The translations under genes and the position numbers were made by a program. DNA of 34,443 nt from JACCQS01 sp050999295 (GTDB lineage: Bacteria; Actinomycetota; Actinomycetes; Mycobacteriales; Geodermatophilaceae), in assembly GCA_050999295.1 (NCBI GenBank), contig JBPCPI010000238.1, positions 1 to 34,443 of the forward strand. Direction: 5' to 3'. The notes beneath the pieces were generated by a model. That model searched no databases. It was given only the letters and a program-made list of their open reading frames with translations, and was not told the origin of the DNA. Below are positions 7,065 to 15,428 of this stretch, in pieces. How positions within the stretch are numbered: the stretch's first letter is position 1; the number at the start of each line of letters is the position of its first letter.

Positions 7065-8405
7065 ATGGACCGTCAACAGGAGTTCGTCCTCCGGACGCTC
7101 GAAGAACGAGAGATCCGGTTCGTCCGGTTGTGGTTCACCGATGTGCTGGGTTATCTCAAGTCCGTTGCGGTCGCACCGGCTGAGATCGAGGCGGCGTTCG
7201 CAGAGGGGATCGGGTTCGACGGCTCGGCGGTGCAGGGCTTCGCGCGCGTCTTCGAGTCCGACATGCTTGCCAAGCCTGATCCGGGCACCTTCCAGGTCTT
7301 CCCGTGGGGAAACGATGCCGGGCCGGATTCCGCGCGGATGTTCTGCGACATCACGATGCCCGACGGGTCCCCGTCCTGGGCCGACCCACGGCACGTCCTG
7401 CGCCGGATGCTGTCCAAGGCCGCGGACATGGGATTCACCTTCTACACCCATCCCGAGATCGAATTCTTCCTGCTCAAGGACCTCCCTATCGACGGCACCC
7501 CCCCTGAGCCCGCCGACCACGGCGGATACTTCGACCTGTCGACGCACGACGTGGCCCACGATTTCCGGCGCGAGGCAGTCTTCGCCCTGGAGGCGATGGG
7601 CATCTCGGTGGAATTCAGCCACCACGAGGTCGCCCCGGGCCAGCAGGAGATCGACCTGCGCTACGCAGATGCCCTGAGCATGGCCGACAACATCATGACC
7701 TTGCGCCATGTCGTACGAGAGGTCGCGCTGTCGCAGGGCGTGCATGCGACGTTCATGCCCAAGCCGTTCACCTATCGGCCCGGCTCGGCCATGCATACCC
7801 ATCTCTCACTGTTCGAGGGTGACCGAAACGCATTCCACGACGCCAGCGACCCGGTAGGGCTGTCCCAGACCGGGCGGAGTTTCGTCGCGGGCCTGCTTGC
7901 GCACGCGGTGGAGATCACCGCGGTGACCAACCAGTGGGTGAATTCATACCGGCGTCTGGTCGCTGGTGGAGAGGCTCCGTCCTCGGTGTGCTGGGGCCGG
8001 GCCAACCGGTCCGCGCTGGTCCGGCTGCCGTCGTACAAGCCGGGAAAGGCGAACTCCACGCGCGTCGAGATCCGGTCACCCGACTCGGCCTGCAACCCCT
8101 ACCTCGCATTCGCGTCGATGCTCGCCGCCGGGTTGCGCGGGATCGAGAAGGGCTACGAGCTGCCGCCCGAGGCCGAAGACGACGTCTGGTCCCTGACCGA
8201 CACCGAACGCCTAGCGGCGGGGTATGACGACCTACCGCACAGCCTCGATGCGGCCCTGCGCGCGATGGAGAGCAGCGAACTGGTCGCCGAGACTCTTGGT
8301 GAGCACACCTTCGACTTCTTCCTGCGCAACAAGCGCGCAGAGTGGGCTGACTACCGCAGCCAGGTCACGCCGTTCGAGCTGTCCCGCTACCTCCCCGTCA
8401 TGTGA
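7065..8405 (+). CDS. glnA2: Type I glutamine synthetase paralogue GlnA2
   Basis: At 446 residues this matches the length of mycobacterial GlnA2, and it sits two genes before glnE as in the mycobacterial cluster. Visible glutamine synthetase motifs are GIGFDGSAVQGFARV, the metal site THPEIEFFLL, HHEVAPGQQEIDLRY, ATFMPKPF, GSAMHTHLSL, NSYRRLVAGGEAP (ATP and glutamate region) and TRVEIRSPDSACNPYLAFA. Tyr364 in GYELPPEAEDD aligns with the adenylylation tyrosine, although the surrounding residues differ from GlnA1. In Streptomyces, GlnA2 has been reported to join glutamate to polyamines instead of ammonium, so ordinary glutamine synthesis should not be assumed. The start ATG 7065 has a G-rich ribosome-binding site; a GlnR-like pair lies at 7025-7040. 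Confidence 0.93.
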   Translation: MDRQQEFVLRTLEEREIRFVRLWFTDVLGYLKSVAVAPAEIEAAFAEGIGFDGSAVQGFARVFESDMLAKPDPGTFQVFPWGNDAGPDSARMFCDITMPDGSPSWADPRHVLRRMLSKAADMGFTFYTHPEIEFFLLKDLPIDGTPPEPADHGGYFDLSTHDVAHDFRREAVFALEAMGISVEFSHHEVAPGQQEIDLRYADALSMADNIMTLRHVVREVALSQGVHATFMPKPFTYRPGSAMHTHLSLFEGDRNAFHDASDPVGLSQTGRSFVAGLLAHAVEITAVTNQWVNSYRRLVAGGEAPSSVCWGRANRSALVRLPSYKPGKANSTRVEIRSPDSACNPYLAFASMLAAGLRGIEKGYELPPEAEDDVWSLTDTERLAAGYDDLPHSLDAALRAMESSELVAETLGEHTFDFFLRNKRAEWADYRSQVTPFELSRYLPVM

Positions 8406-8412
8406 GCAGTTG

Positions 8413-8454
8413 CGTCCGAAGCACCGACCTCTACTGCGTACGGTCGTTCGGACG
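8413..8454 (+). terminator. Hairpin downstream of glnA2
   Basis: CGTCCGAA (8413-8420) pairs perfectly with TTCGGACG (8447-8454), and inside it CGACC pairs with GGTCG, leaving a four-base bulge. The structure starts seven bases after the glnA2 stop, so it is a probable terminator. It lies just before the -10 element of the next gene. Confidence 0.55.
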
Positions 8455-8468
8455 TTGAGCGGAGCACC

Positions 8469-8474
8469 TAGGCT
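8469..8474 (+). promoter_or_regulatory. -10 element for the glutamine amidotransferase gene
   Basis: TAGGCT ends six bases before the GTG start at 8481, the spacing expected if transcription begins at the start codon and the mRNA is leaderless. No Shine-Dalgarno is visible. The same hexamer precedes lipA. Confidence 0.5.
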
Positions 8475-8480
8475 GCCCAG

Positions 8481-9212
8481 GTGCCGACTGTTCTGGTCAT
8501 CGAGCCCGATGCCTGCGACCCAATCGGGCCGCTCGGGGACTGGCTGCGTGCAGCCGAGCTGGAACTGGTGATCCAGCGGCCGCACGCCGGCGATCACCTG
8601 CCCGATGACCTCAGCGGATTCGACGGGCTGGTCGTACTGGGCGGAGCCCAATCAGCCAACGACAGTCCCGAGGCCACGCCGTGGATGAGCAACGTACGGC
8701 TGCTGCTGCGGGACGGGCTGGCTCGGCCCACTCCCGTCCTGGGGATCTGCCTCGGCGGGCAGTTGCTGGCTCAGGAGGCCGGAGGCTCGGTCCGGACCGG
8801 TGTGGCTGGCCCGGAGATCGGTGCCCTACTGGTTGGCAAACGAGACGCCGCCTTCGGCGACCCCTTGTTCGCCCAGCTCCCCATCACTCCACTGGTCATC
8901 CAGTGGCATCACGACGAGATCGACACCTTGCCGCCGGGTGCAGTCCTGCTGGCCAACTCGGTGACCTATCCGAACCAGAGCTTCCGGGTCGGTGCCTGCG
9001 CCTGGGGTCTGCAGTTTCACATCGAGACGACTCCGGAGCTGGTTGCGGTGTGGGCAGCCGAGGATGGCGCTGGGCTGGACAGTGCGGGGCTGGACAGCGA
9101 GCTGGTCCTCGCCGAGGCCGGGGCGCAGGCGCACCGGGAGCTGGCCCAGGTGTGGGCCGCCTTCGCTGCCCGGTTCGCCTCGGTCGTGACCGAGCACAGC
9201 CGCGCGGTCTGA
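8481..9212 (+). CDS. Class I glutamine amidotransferase (GMP synthase-like, stand-alone)
   Basis: The 243-residue protein is a single class I glutamine amidotransferase domain with no synthetase partner. Its signatures are FDGLVVLGGAQSAND (oxyanion region), VLGICLGGQLLA with nucleophile Cys90, and GLQFHIETTPE with His180 and Glu182, so the Cys-His-Glu triad is complete. Relatives are usually labelled GMP synthase-like or glutamine amidotransferase, and some act as gamma-glutamyl hydrolases; the substrate here is unknown. It lies between glnA2 and glnE, four bases before the glnE start, so glnE is probably translated from the same mRNA. This gene is absent from the mycobacterial glnA2-glnE pair as I know it. 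A role in removing gamma-glutamyl groups added by GlnA2 is a speculation from position only. Confidence 0.85.
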   Translation: MPTVLVIEPDACDPIGPLGDWLRAAELELVIQRPHAGDHLPDDLSGFDGLVVLGGAQSANDSPEATPWMSNVRLLLRDGLARPTPVLGICLGGQLLAQEAGGSVRTGVAGPEIGALLVGKRDAAFGDPLFAQLPITPLVIQWHHDEIDTLPPGAVLLANSVTYPNQSFRVGACAWGLQFHIETTPELVAVWAAEDGAGLDSAGLDSELVLAEAGAQAHRELAQVWAAFAARFASVVTEHSRAV

Positions 9213-9216
9213 CTCC

Positions 9217-12200
9217 GTGGCCGGGCCCGACTCCGACTCGCGCCGCGCAGCGAGGCTGTCCCGCATGGGTTTCTCGGATGCCAGCCAGGCAGCCGAACTC
9301 ATCATCGAGCCGAGCCTTGCTCTGTGGGATGCCGCCGCCAACGCACCGGCTGGGGCCGGGGCGGCGGAGGTGCTTGCTGCCTTGACCAGATCGGGAGACC
9401 CGGACCTGGCTCTGCGGTCCCTGCACCGGCTGGCGCTGGCCAGTGGGCAACCGAGCGAACTACAGCAGGCGCTGGTCTCCGACGGTGCCCTCCGGCGCCG
9501 ACTGTGTGCCGTACTTGGGGCGAGCAGCGCTCTGGGGGAGCACCTCGTCGCCCATCCAGGGGACTGGCGGTTGCTCACTGCCGAGGGGCTGACCACCGAG
9601 CCGCAGTCGGCGGCCGCCATCACCGGCCACTTCCTCGAGATCGTCGGCGCCGATCCCCACCAGCCACCCACCGGTACCGGCGCAGCTGCAACCAGGACTC
9701 GGCGTCGGGAGGCCATCCAAGCGCTGCGGCTTGCCTATCGGCGTGGGCTGCTGATGTTGGCTACTCGCGATCTCGCCGAATCCGCCGACCTCGAGCAAGT
9801 GACCGGCGAACTGTCCGACCTCGCCGCGGCCACCCTCACGGCCGCGCTGGCGATCGCTTCCGCTGGCCTACCGGAGGATGCTCCGGCTTGCAGACTCGCG
9901 ATCATCGCGATGGGCAAGTGCGGGGGACGGGAACTGAACTACGTCAGCGACGTCGACGTCATTTTCGTCGGCGCGCCCAGCGCAACCGTGCAGAGCCCAG
10001 CCGGACCAGACGGCGACGCGGTCGACGCAGCCATCCGTACCGCGACCAGGCTGGCCACCGACCTGATGGCGATCTGCGCGCAGGTGGCCTGGCCGGTCGA
10101 TCCGGCTCTGCGTCCGGAGGGGAAGGCCGGGCCGCTCGTACGCACGCTCGACTCCCATGTCGCTTACTACGAGAAGTGGGCGCGTACCTGGGAGTTCCAG
10201 GCGCTGCTCAAGATGCGCGCCGTCGCGGGGGATCCAGCACTCGGTGCCGCCTACGTCGATCGGCTGTGGCCGATGGTCTGGTCGGCCGCCGAGCGCGAGC
10301 ACTTCGTCGAGGACGTCCAGAAGATGCGCCGCAGGGTCGAGGCAAATGTTCCGGCCCAGCTGGCCGAGCGCGAACTCAAGCTGGGCCCAGGTGGGCTACG
10401 CGACGTCGAGTTCTCCGTCCAGTTGCTTCAGCTCGTACACGGACGCGCCGACGAGAAGCTACGACTCGGGGGGACGCTGCCCGCACTCGCCGAACTCACC
10501 TCGGGCGGATACGTCGGCCGCGAGGACGGCGAGATCCTCGCCGCGTCCTACCGCCTGCTGCGCACCGTCGAGCATCGGCTGCAGCTGCTGCGTCTGCGGC
10601 GCACCCATCTCCTGCCGAATGACCGCGTGCAACTCCGCTGGCTGGCAAGATCTCTGGGATACCGACCGGATCGTCGAGGGGAGCCGGCCGACGTGTTGTC
10701 GGCCGAGCTCAGCCTGCACACCCGACATGTTCGGCGGCTGCACGAGAAGTTGTTCTACCGACCGCTGCTCCACGCGGTGTCCCGGGTGCCCGGTGATCAG
10801 CTCCGGCTGGGTCCGGAGGCTGCGCGCGGCTGGCTGGCCGCACTCGGGTTCGCCGCCCCCGATGCGGCTCTGGGACACCTGAGCGCGCTCACCTCCGGGG
10901 TGAGCCGGACGGCTGCCATGCAAAGACTGCTGTTGCCAGTTGTCCTGCAGAGCTTCACGAATGCGGCCGACCCGGATGCGGGACTGCTGGCCTACCGATC
11001 CGTCTCCGAGCAGCTCGGCGCAACCCCCTGGTACCTGCGGCTGTTGCGCGACGAGGGCAAGGTCCTCGACCGGCTGGGCCAGGTCCTAGGGACGAGCAAG
11101 TATGTGGCAGACCTGCTCGGCGGCGCCCCAGAGGCCTTGAAGCTGCTCGGCGATGACGCGGAGCTGATGCCGGCCGAGCTTGCCGAACTCTCGACGGCGT
11201 GGACCGCCGTGGCCCAGCGCAGTGCCGACCCAGTGGAGGCAGTCACGGCCGTACGAGCCCTGCGCCGCCACGAACTGTTGCGGCTGGCGATGTGTGACCT
11301 GCTGGGACTGGCGCAGCACCAGCAGCTTCTGACCGGACTCAGCGATGCCGCGACGGCCATGATTCGGGCCGCGCTCGTGGCCGCCGTGCGCGCCGTGGCC
11401 GGCGCCGATGCGGAACTTCCCACCAGGTTCCTCGTGGTCGGCATGGGCCGCCTCGGTGGCGCGGAGATGGGGTACGGCTCGGATGCTGATGTGCTCTTCG
11501 TGCACGATCCGAAGGATGGCGCCGACGAACAGGCGTGCGCCCGGGCCGCGGCCGATGTCGCTGAAAGACTCCGGACCCTGCTGGCCGCTCCGGGAACGGA
11601 CCCGCCGTTGGTCATCGACACCGGCCTTCGGCCGGAAGGACGCAGCGGGCCGGTCGTACGATCCCTGGCCTCCTATCGGGCCTACTACCAACGGTGGGCG
11701 CAGACCTGGGAGCGCCAGGCTCTACTCCGAGCCGCGCCGGTCGCAGGGGACCCGGGTCTGGCTGCGGAGTTCCTGGCTCTGATCGACCCACTGCGGTATC
11801 CCGCAGCAGGCCTCCGGCAGGCCGATGTCGTCGAGATCCGTCGGATCAAGGCACGGGTGGACTCCGAACGCCTCCCACGCGGGGCGGACCCGGCGACGCA
11901 CACGAAGCTGGGCAGGGGCGGGTTGGCCGACGTTGAGTGGACAGTGCAACTCATGCAACTGAGGCATGGTGGGGAGCACGAGTCCCTGCGCACTACGTCC
12001 ACAGTGGACGCACTGCGTGCCATGGTGTCGCTGGGTCTGCTCGCGGTGGACGCGGCCGCGGCCTTGGAAGCTGGGTGGATGATGGCCAGCCGGTCCCGCA
12101 ACGCGATCATGCTGGTTGGCGGTCGCGCCGGCGATCAACTTCCCCGGATCGGCAAGGAATTGCTGGGAGTGGCCCGCGCTATGGGTTACCCGCCGGATCA

Positions 12201-12282
12201 CGACGCTGGCGACTTCCTAGAGGACTACCTGCGCGTGACTCGGCGTACCCGCACGGTCGTCGAGCGCATCTTCTACGGCTGA
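9217..12282 (+). CDS. glnE: Bifunctional glutamine synthetase adenylyltransferase / adenylyl-removing enzyme
   Basis: GlnE attaches AMP to a tyrosine of glutamine synthetase when nitrogen is plentiful and removes it when nitrogen is scarce. The 1021-residue protein has the expected duplicated architecture. The N-terminal nucleotidyltransferase domain (adenylyl-removing) has MGKCGGRELNYVSDVDVIFV near residues 232-251. A central helical part follows, and the C-terminal adenylyltransferase domain has MGRLGGAEMGYGSDADVLFV near residues 743-762. Each G-G-x-E-x-x-x-x-S-D-x-D carries the metal-binding aspartates. KLGPGGLRDVEFSVQLLQL and KLGRGGLADVEWTVQLMQL are the matching downstream motifs. The GTG start at 9217 lies four bases after the preceding stop, suggesting translational coupling. 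Its expected substrate GlnA1, encoded at 17617-19050, keeps the target tyrosine. Confidence 0.96.
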   Translation: MAGPDSDSRRAARLSRMGFSDASQAAELIIEPSLALWDAAANAPAGAGAAEVLAALTRSGDPDLALRSLHRLALASGQPSELQQALVSDGALRRRLCAVLGASSALGEHLVAHPGDWRLLTAEGLTTEPQSAAAITGHFLEIVGADPHQPPTGTGAAATRTRRREAIQALRLAYRRGLLMLATRDLAESADLEQVTGELSDLAAATLTAALAIASAGLPEDAPACRLAIIAMGKCGGRELNYVSDVDVIFVGAPSATVQSPAGPDGDAVDAAIRTATRLATDLMAICAQVAWPVDPALRPEGKAGPLVRTLDSHVAYYEKWARTWEFQALLKMRAVAGDPALGAAYVDRLWPMVWSAAEREHFVEDVQKMRRRVEANVPAQLAERELKLGPGGLRDVEFSVQLLQLVHGRADEKLRLGGTLPALAELTSGGYVGREDGEILAASYRLLRTVEHRLQLLRLRRTHLLPNDRVQLRWLARSLGYRPDRRGEPADVLSAELSLHTRHVRRLHEKLFYRPLLHAVSRVPGDQLRLGPEAARGWLAALGFAAPDAALGHLSALTSGVSRTAAMQRLLLPVVLQSFTNAADPDAGLLAYRSVSEQLGATPWYLRLLRDEGKVLDRLGQVLGTSKYVADLLGGAPEALKLLGDDAELMPAELAELSTAWTAVAQRSADPVEAVTAVRALRRHELLRLAMCDLLGLAQHQQLLTGLSDAATAMIRAALVAAVRAVAGADAELPTRFLVVGMGRLGGAEMGYGSDADVLFVHDPKDGADEQACARAAADVAERLRTLLAAPGTDPPLVIDTGLRPEGRSGPVVRSLASYRAYYQRWAQTWERQALLRAAPVAGDPGLAAEFLALIDPLRYPAAGLRQADVVEIRRIKARVDSERLPRGADPATHTKLGRGGLADVEWTVQLMQLRHGGEHESLRTTSTVDALRAMVSLGLLAVDAAAALEAGWMMASRSRNAIMLVGGRAGDQLPRIGKELLGVARAMGYPPDHDAGDFLEDYLRVTRRTRTVVERIFYG

Positions 12283-12309
12283 CTCGATGCCTGGATCTCT
12301 GGCGGCGGC

Positions 12310-13002
12310 ATGCTGACCGCACTGCTCTTCGGAATCGGCGCAGCCCTGCCACTGGTCATCGGCGCTGCCGTGGGTTTGCGCTGGAAACTGCCAGATCGAA
12401 TGCTGGCCGCGCTCATGGCTTTCGGAGCGGGCACATTGATCGCGGCCGCATCCAACGAACTCTTTGAGCCTGCCTTCGACGAGGGCGGCCCGTGGCTCGC
12501 GGGGGCTGCGCTGCTCGCCGGAGCGGTGACATACGTGGTCGCCAATCATGTGCTCGACAAACGACTTGGTCCCAGCGCCATTGGGTGGGCACTGTTGCTC
12601 GGCGTGGTTCTCGACGGCGTGCCGGAGAACCTCGCCCTGGGAATCAGTATGGACTCCGGGATGAGTGGGGTCGTGCTGCTCGTGGCGATAGCGGTCGGCA
12701 ACGTGCCCGAGGCGGTCAGCGGAGCGGCGCGCATGCGCGAGCGTTACGGAATGCATCGGGTCAGGGTGTTCGCGTTATGGGCGTTCACCGGCCTCGTCCT
12801 TGTGGGTGTGACTGTCGCGGGCAACGCTCTGGGAGGCCAGGTCTCAGGAAGCGGGATCGCCGCGATCCAGGCCTTCGCCGGTGGAGCGACTGTCGCCGTC
12901 CTGGCCAACACGTTGATCCCGGAGGCCTATCGTGAGGGCGGCTGGTGGGTCGGCATGCCGACCGCGCTGGGCTTCCTAGTGGCCTTCATTCTGGGCGGCT
13001 GA
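12310..13002 (+). CDS. ZIP-family metal permease
   Basis: The 230-residue protein has about eight hydrophobic segments and the ZIP/GufA layout. LMAFGAGTLIAAASNELFEPAF lies in the first part, LLGVVLDGVPENLALGIS in the segment equivalent to TM4, AVGNVPEAVSGAARMRERYG in TM5, and AFAGGATVAVLANTLIPEA toward the end. ZIP proteins move Zn2+ or other divalent metals across the cytoplasmic membrane. In classical members TM4 and TM5 carry HNxPEG-type motifs; here the leading His positions are Asp and Gly, as in a subfamily with LDGxPE and NxPE motifs, so metal choice and direction are uncertain. It starts 27 bases after glnE and may be read from the same transcript. ATG 12310 has no strong Shine-Dalgarno. 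Confidence 0.8.
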   Translation: MLTALLFGIGAALPLVIGAAVGLRWKLPDRMLAALMAFGAGTLIAAASNELFEPAFDEGGPWLAGAALLAGAVTYVVANHVLDKRLGPSAIGWALLLGVVLDGVPENLALGISMDSGMSGVVLLVAIAVGNVPEAVSGAARMRERYGMHRVRVFALWAFTGLVLVGVTVAGNALGGQVSGSGIAAIQAFAGGATVAVLANTLIPEAYREGGWWVGMPTALGFLVAFILGG

Positions 13003-13077
13003 TCCCACCGGCTTGACGGGGCTAGGACGCCGCCGTCCGCTAGACGAAAGCGGCGACGCCGGTGACGGAACATCCGA

Positions 13078-13807
13078 AGATGTGACGCGCACCTATACCC
13101 GGGCGACTATGACCCAGGGTTGCTGGTAGCCGAGCGGTTGGCTGTCCTCGATCCCGTGCACGGCGGCAAGCCGCTGTGCGTGTCCGAAGGGGGTTACACG
13201 ACAGCGATCGGCCGCGGCTACACCGGCGGCGCCTGGTTGGTGCCGCAAGACGTGGCCGGTCTCTATGCACCCAAACACATGATGGTTCATGCCGTGGACG
13301 GGCGGAAGTTCTTCGCCTACGAGCTGCTGGATGAGGCCCCACCGTACAAGGACACCAACGTGGCCACCCGCGAGGCGGGGTTCGGCATGGTGAACGACAC
13401 CATCGGTCGATCCGTCGACCTGGCGGCGTAAGCAGGGGTTCGACTCGATGCGCCGATTCCTGGGTCTGGTACGTCATGTTCAGGTACGGACCCCGGCTAG
13501 CCTTCGCGTTCAGGTCATGACGAATGGCACGACGAGCACGAAGCTGCGCAGCGCGTTGTTGCACCGGTCGGACGGAAAGCACCTGCTCGTTATCTGGCAG
13601 GCGGTGAACCTCTACGAATGGGACCGCAACACCATGAGCGGCCAGAATCTCCGAGTGGATCCATTGACCGTGACAATCGGCCTGGAAAGGGCCACCCCGG
13701 TTTCGGTGTACGAGCCGTCGACCAGAGACACCGCGGTCAAGGGTTTCACCGCACAGACGTTCAACCAGACACTGGGCTCGGGGATGCAGGTCCTGCAAAT
13801 CGGCTAG
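13078..13807 (+). pseudogene. Secreted glycosidase-like protein, 5'-truncated and frameshifted
   Basis: Two consecutive frames together resemble the end of a cellulase-superfamily (TIM-barrel) protein. The first, from about 13081, reads AHLYPGDYDPG, then KPLCVSEGGYTTAIG (position of the catalytic Glu), WLVPQDVAGLYAPKHM and FFAYELLDEAPPY, and stops at 13429-13431. The second, beginning around 13430 one base out of phase, reads KQGFDSMRRFLGLVR, then ALLHRSDGKHLLVIWQ and PVSVYEPSTRD, a C-terminal beta-sandwich, and ends at TAG 13805-13807. The frame change near 13425-13440 and the lack of a signal peptide, start codon and barrel N-terminus make it a pseudogene. Its stop overlaps that of the convergent acyl-CoA synthetase gene by four bases. 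Exact glycosidase family not determined. Confidence 0.65.
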
Positions 13808-15318
13808 CGGGCCCGGCCGGCGACGTCGTGCGGCGGCACTACCTCGCGTCGCAAGACCTTGCCGGTCGAGTCCTTGGGCAGTTCGTCGACGATCCACAGG
13901 TGTCGCGGGTACTTGTAGGCGGCCACCCGTTCCTTGGCGAAACGCTGCAGGTCCTCGACGGAGATGTTCGCGCCGGATTTGAGCACCACAGCGGCGCCGA
14001 CCTCCTCGCCGAGGTCGGCGTGCTCGAGCCCGATGACCGCGGCCTCGGCGACGGCCTCGTGCTCGCAGAGGGCGTCTTCGATCTCCCGCGGATAGACGTT
14101 GTAACCGCCACGGATGATCATTTCCTTCTTGCGGCCGACAATGAAGTAATACCCGTCCTTGTCCCGGACGGCCAGGTCTCCACTGCGGAACCAGCCGTCC
14201 GGGATCGCCGCGGCGGTCGCCGCCGGGCGATTCCAGTAGCCCTTCATGACGCCCCCGCCGCGGATCGCGATCTCCCCGATCCGCCCGCTGTCGGTGACTT
14301 CGTTCCCCTCGTCGTCGACGAGCTTGAGTTCCATGCCGGCGATCGGGGTGCCGATCGAGCCGGGCTTTCGCTCCTGGTTTGCATGGTTGAACGTGGCGAC
14401 CGGCGACGTCTCGGACAGTCCGTACCCCTCGAGCACGGTGCAGCCGAAGGCGTCCTCGAAGGCCGTCAGCACCTCTGCTGGCATGGCCGAGCCCCCCGTG
14501 ATGCAGGTCCGCAGCGCCGAGACGTCATAGGAGTCACGGTTGGGGATCTTGAGCAGTGCGGCGTACATGGTCGGCACTCCCTCGAAGATCGTGACCTTGT
14601 CCCGCTCGATGACCTCGAGCGCCTTGGCGGGATGAAACCGTGGGATCAGGGTCAGGCAGGCCCGCGCGGACACCGAGGCATTCAGGGCGCCGGTAAGGCC
14701 GAAGACATGGAACAACGGAAGGCAGCCCATCATGACGTCGTCCCGAGTGCAGCCGAGCACCTGAGCCGAGACTGCGGCATTACTACCCAGATTGGCGTGG
14801 GTCAGCTGGGCGCCCATCGGCTTTCCCGTGATGCCCGCGCTGTAAAGCAGGACCGCGTTGTCGTCGTCGGCCGGTTCGACCGGGTCGATCAGTGCCGACG
14901 CCCCGGCCAGCTGGTCCGAGGATGGTCCGGAGTCCGAAATGAGAAGGTGGTCGCATCCCGTCGATTGAGCAGCCCTGGGCACGGCGTCACCCCCGCGCTC
15001 CCAGGCGACGACGAGCTTTGCGCCCGAGTCCCGGAGGCAGTACTCGATCTCCCGAGCCTTCAACAACGGGTTCAAGGGCAGGACCACACACCCAGCCATC
15101 AGAGATCCGTAGAAGAGCACCGGAAATGCCGGGACGTTCGGGAGGACGAGGCCGATCCGGTCACCTGGCTCGAGGCCGCGTCCCTGCAGCATCCCCGCCA
15201 CCCGGCTCGCGGCACCCAATAGATTCTGGTAGCTGAGCACCGCGTCGTCCAACTTCACGGCCGGTCGATGGCCATCCTCGCGGGCCGCCTCGATCAGATT
15301 GGTCACCAGGTGGGCCAT
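13804..15318 (-). CDS. Acyl-CoA synthetase (long-chain fatty acid-CoA ligase type)
   Basis: This 504-residue enzyme of the adenylate-forming superfamily is expected to activate a carboxylic acid with ATP and transfer it to CoA. Motifs in order are LSYQNLLGAASRVAGML, VLPNVPAFPVLFYGSL, the phosphate loop LLYSAGITGKPMGAQLTH (about residues 157-174), GCLPLFHVFGLT, GGSAMPAEV, EGYGLSETSPV, DGWFRSGDL, GRKKEMIIRGGYNVYPREIE and PKDSTGKVLRRE with the catalytic Lys. The phosphate loop differs from the usual T-S-G-T-T-G-x-P-K-G at several places (A for S, I for T, M for K); everything else looks functional. A GAGGG upstream supports ATG 15318. The natural acid cannot be inferred. Confidence 0.9.
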   Translation of the reverse strand: MAHLVTNLIEAAREDGHRPAVKLDDAVLSYQNLLGAASRVAGMLQGRGLEPGDRIGLVLPNVPAFPVLFYGSLMAGCVVLPLNPLLKAREIEYCLRDSGAKLVVAWERGGDAVPRAAQSTGCDHLLISDSGPSSDQLAGASALIDPVEPADDDNAVLLYSAGITGKPMGAQLTHANLGSNAAVSAQVLGCTRDDVMMGCLPLFHVFGLTGALNASVSARACLTLIPRFHPAKALEVIERDKVTIFEGVPTMYAALLKIPNRDSYDVSALRTCITGGSAMPAEVLTAFEDAFGCTVLEGYGLSETSPVATFNHANQERKPGSIGTPIAGMELKLVDDEGNEVTDSGRIGEIAIRGGGVMKGYWNRPAATAAAIPDGWFRSGDLAVRDKDGYYFIVGRKKEMIIRGGYNVYPREIEDALCEHEAVAEAAVIGLEHADLGEEVGAAVVLKSGANISVEDLQRFAKERVAAYKYPRHLWIVDELPKDSTGKVLRREVVPPHDVAGRAR

Positions 15319-15416
15319 GTACTCGCCCTCGCGTAGGGAGAGCAGGCCACTGTCAGTGCGTACACGACGCAGAGCCTAAGCCGTCGTTTCGTGGCTCCGC
15401 CGAGGCCGAGCGTCGC

Positions 15417-15422
15417 TACCAT
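15417..15422 (+). promoter_or_regulatory. -10 element for the ice-binding-like gene
   Basis: TACCAT ends six bases before ATG 15429 and no Shine-Dalgarno is present, so the transcript is probably leaderless. Confidence 0.4.
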
Positions 15423-15428
15423 CAGTTC

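Noticed and set aside
8492..9385. Overlapping open frames on both strands within the amidotransferase and glnE region
   Set aside because: Low-complexity Arg/Pro/Gly translations, shadows of the real genes.
13040..13897. Minus-strand 285-codon frame opposite the glycosidase remnant
   Set aside because: Arg-rich composition and no motif; it is antisense to the recognisable pseudogene.
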